Positions 8,522 to 9,518 of a DNA stretch of 9,518 nt are shown piece after piece. The notes beneath the pieces were generated by a model. The model had not been told where the DNA came from. It did no database searches and was given only the letters and a program-made list of their open reading frames with translations. This DNA is from an uncultured Eubacterium sp. (GTDB lineage Bacteria; Bacillota_A; Clostridia; Lachnospirales; Lachnospiraceae). Position 1 is the stretch's first letter; the number at the start of each line of letters is the position of its first letter. The stretch spans positions 1 to 9,518 of the forward strand of contig CAQBGY010000109.1 in NCBI GenBank assembly GCA_948759685.1, given 5' to 3'. A program made the position numbers and the translations under genes.

Positions 8522-8543
8522 CTATATACAAAACAAATATAAT
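8516..8543 (+). promoter_or_regulatory. Possible promoter for the sugar isomerase-like gene
   Basis: A perfect TATAAT lies at 8538-8543, placing the start near 8550 and leaving a leader of about 16 nt that includes GGAAGG (8555-8560). The -35 region falls on the terminator T tract (8516-8521, 16-bp spacer) and matches consensus poorly. A promoter is required somewhere in this 44-bp gap unless transcription leaks through the tRNA terminator. Confidence 0.35.
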
Positions 8544-8565
8544 AATTATTGAATGGAAGGATAAG

Positions 8566-9399
8566 ATGAAAAAGGTACTTTGTTCTACAGGGGCACTCAT
8601 AGGAAGACCTAATAATAGAGATTATAGATTAATCAAAGAATATGCACCAAAACTTAATTGTGATGGGTTTGAATTTATGATGTATAGCACATGGTATAAT
8701 CAGGTAGATAAATTAATTGAAGAATTAACAAAAAGCAAATTACATTTTCCTGTAATGCACTGTGAAAAACATATTGGAGAAGATTTAGGAAGAAATGTAG
8801 ATGGAGATTATCAAACTGCAAAAGAAAAATTTAAAATAAATTGCGAAATTGCTAAAGAGATAGGTGCAAAGAAAATGGTAGTTCACTTATGGGATGGTAT
8901 TTATTCAGACAGCACAATAGAAAATAACATTAAAGGATATGAAATAATAAGAAGAGTATCAGATGAATATAATATTGATCTATTAATAGAGAATGTAGTA
9001 TGTAATCATAAGAGTCCAATGAAACATTGGATGACATTAATAAAAGAATTTCCAGATGCAAAATTAATCTTTGATACAAAAATGGCAGCTTTTCATTACC
9101 AATTAGAAGAAATATATAAAAAAGAAAATTTATTTTTATGGAAGAAAAATATCAGGCATTTACATATAAATGATTATGCAGGAAGTTATATGGATTGGAA
9201 GAATTTAAAAACACTTCCAATAAATCAAGGAAACATAGATTTTAATAAGTTTTTTGAGTTTATAAAAAATATACAATATAATGGGGATTATACTATTGAA
9301 GCCACAGCATTTAGTAATGAAGGAAATGTAGATTTTGATATGTTAAATAAATGTTTTAAATATATAAAAAAAGTGATTGACAACAAAAAACAAAAATGA
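8566..9399 (+). CDS. Sugar phosphate isomerase/epimerase family protein (xylose isomerase-like TIM barrel)
   Basis: A 277-residue protein with the pattern of the AP-endonuclease-2/xylose-isomerase-like TIM-barrel superfamily (IolE- and IolI-like sugar isomerases, epimerases and dehydratases). Candidate metal ligands sit at the ends of successive barrel strands: Glu142 in LLIENV, Asp170 in LIFDTKMA, a histidine in RHLHINDY (198 or 200), and Glu245 in YTIEATAF. His65 (VMHCEKHIG) and His107 (MVVHLWDG) are further active-site candidates. There is no signal peptide, so it is cytoplasmic. ATG 8566 follows GGAAGG (8555-8560). It stands alone, with no sugar kinase, transporter or dehydrogenase beside it to indicate a substrate. 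It also looks richer in AAA and ATA codons than the genes before it. The fold is confident; the reaction is unknown. Confidence 0.85.
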   Translation: MKKVLCSTGALIGRPNNRDYRLIKEYAPKLNCDGFEFMMYSTWYNQVDKLIEELTKSKLHFPVMHCEKHIGEDLGRNVDGDYQTAKEKFKINCEIAKEIGAKKMVVHLWDGIYSDSTIENNIKGYEIIRRVSDEYNIDLLIENVVCNHKSPMKHWMTLIKEFPDAKLIFDTKMAAFHYQLEEIYKKENLFLWKKNIRHLHINDYAGSYMDWKNLKTLPINQGNIDFNKFFEFIKNIQYNGDYTIEATAFSNEGNVDFDMLNKCFKYIKKVIDNKKQK

Positions 9400-9410
9400 T
9401 AGTATATCTC

Positions 9411-9436
9411 TTGCACACCTCAAAAAGAGGTTGCAA
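9411..9436 (+). repeat. Imperfect hairpin downstream of the isomerase gene
   Basis: TTGCA (9411-9415) pairs with TGCAA (9432-9436), and after a bulged C at 9416, ACCTC (9417-9421) pairs with GAGGT (9427-9431) around an AAAAA loop. The stem totals ten pairs. No T tract follows on either strand, so it is at best an unconventional terminator for the isomerase transcript ahead of the strong promoter at 9474. Confidence 0.5.
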
Positions 9437-9439
9437 AAG

Positions 9440-9468
9440 TTGACAATAAACTTAAAAAAGTTTAAAAA
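9440..9468 (+). promoter_or_regulatory. Possible upstream tandem promoter (weak -10)
   Basis: A perfect TTGACA occurs at 9440-9445, 34 bp upstream of the second one. At 17-bp spacing the -10 would be TAAAAA (9463-9468), a poor match. Tandem promoters are common before rRNA operons in Firmicutes, but this copy may be only a remnant. Confidence 0.3.
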
Positions 9469-9502
9469 AGTTGTTGACACAAAACAGAGGTTATGATATA
9501 TT
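9454..9502 (+). promoter_or_regulatory. Very strong promoter with phased A tracts, probably of an rRNA operon
   Basis: The -35 is perfect TTGACA (9474-9479). After a 17-bp spacer the -10 is TATATT (9497-9502), with an extended TG at 9494-9495. Upstream, two A6 tracts (9454-9459 and 9464-9469) are exactly 10 bp apart, as in UP elements that bind the RNA polymerase alpha subunit. Transcription would begin around 9508-9510. No open reading frame begins before the window ends. The strength, the A tracts and the location downstream of gyrA suggest an rRNA operon; the rRNA genes themselves are not visible here. Confidence 0.8.
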
Positions 9503-9518
9503 AGACAAGCTGTCGCAA

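Noticed and set aside
8466..9518. Integration site at the tRNA-Ser 3' end with a flanking repeat
   Set aside because: No copy of the tRNA T-arm or acceptor sequence was found downstream in the window, and no integrase gene is present.

Overview
The window is a low-GC (about one third G+C by eye) chromosomal segment from a Gram-positive anaerobe, most likely a clostridium of the Lachnospiraceae type. Four observations point there: the gene order dnaN-yaaA-recF-gyrB-gyrA typical of the Firmicutes origin region, a short (644 aa) GyrB, strong AGGAGG-type ribosome binding sites, and an oxygen-sensitive two-subunit iron-sulfur fumarase. Species-level placement cannot be made from sequence reading alone. 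All genes lie on the + strand.

Region 1 (1-1447) holds the last codons of dnaN (sliding clamp), the small S4-domain RNA-binding gene yaaA, and recF, which overlaps the yaaA stop as TAATG. Region 2 (1448-6010) holds gyrB and gyrA, the two DNA gyrase subunits. A hairpin-rich leader with a possible extended -10 promoter precedes gyrB, and a clear intrinsic terminator follows gyrA. Together, regions 1 and 2 are the replication, repair and supercoiling block normally found beside oriC.

Region 3 (6037-8277) is a metabolic cluster: the alpha and beta subunits of a class I [4Fe-4S] fumarate hydratase, separated by an unusual 116-bp gap, then a PlsC-type acyltransferase that overlaps the beta subunit by 11 nt. 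Only 26 bp separate the gyrA terminator from the alpha-subunit start codon, so the cluster has no room for an ordinary promoter of its own there.

Region 4 (8278-9518) holds a tRNA-Ser(GCU) with a consensus promoter (TTGACA-17-TATAAT) and its own terminator, then a TIM-barrel sugar phosphate isomerase/epimerase-like gene. The window ends just after a very strong promoter (TTGACA-17-TATATT with an extended -10 TG) preceded by two A6 tracts spaced exactly 10 bp apart. This looks like a ribosomal RNA operon promoter and matches the known rrn-next-to-gyrA arrangement of other Firmicutes; the rRNA itself lies outside the window.

I see no mobile element, CRISPR array, phage gene or unknown protein system. 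The points worth checking are regulatory (hairpin placement at yaaA, gyrB and the fumarase beta subunit, the fumarase internal gap, the A-tract promoter) plus one protein-level point: glycine at GyrA position 88 in the quinolone-binding region.
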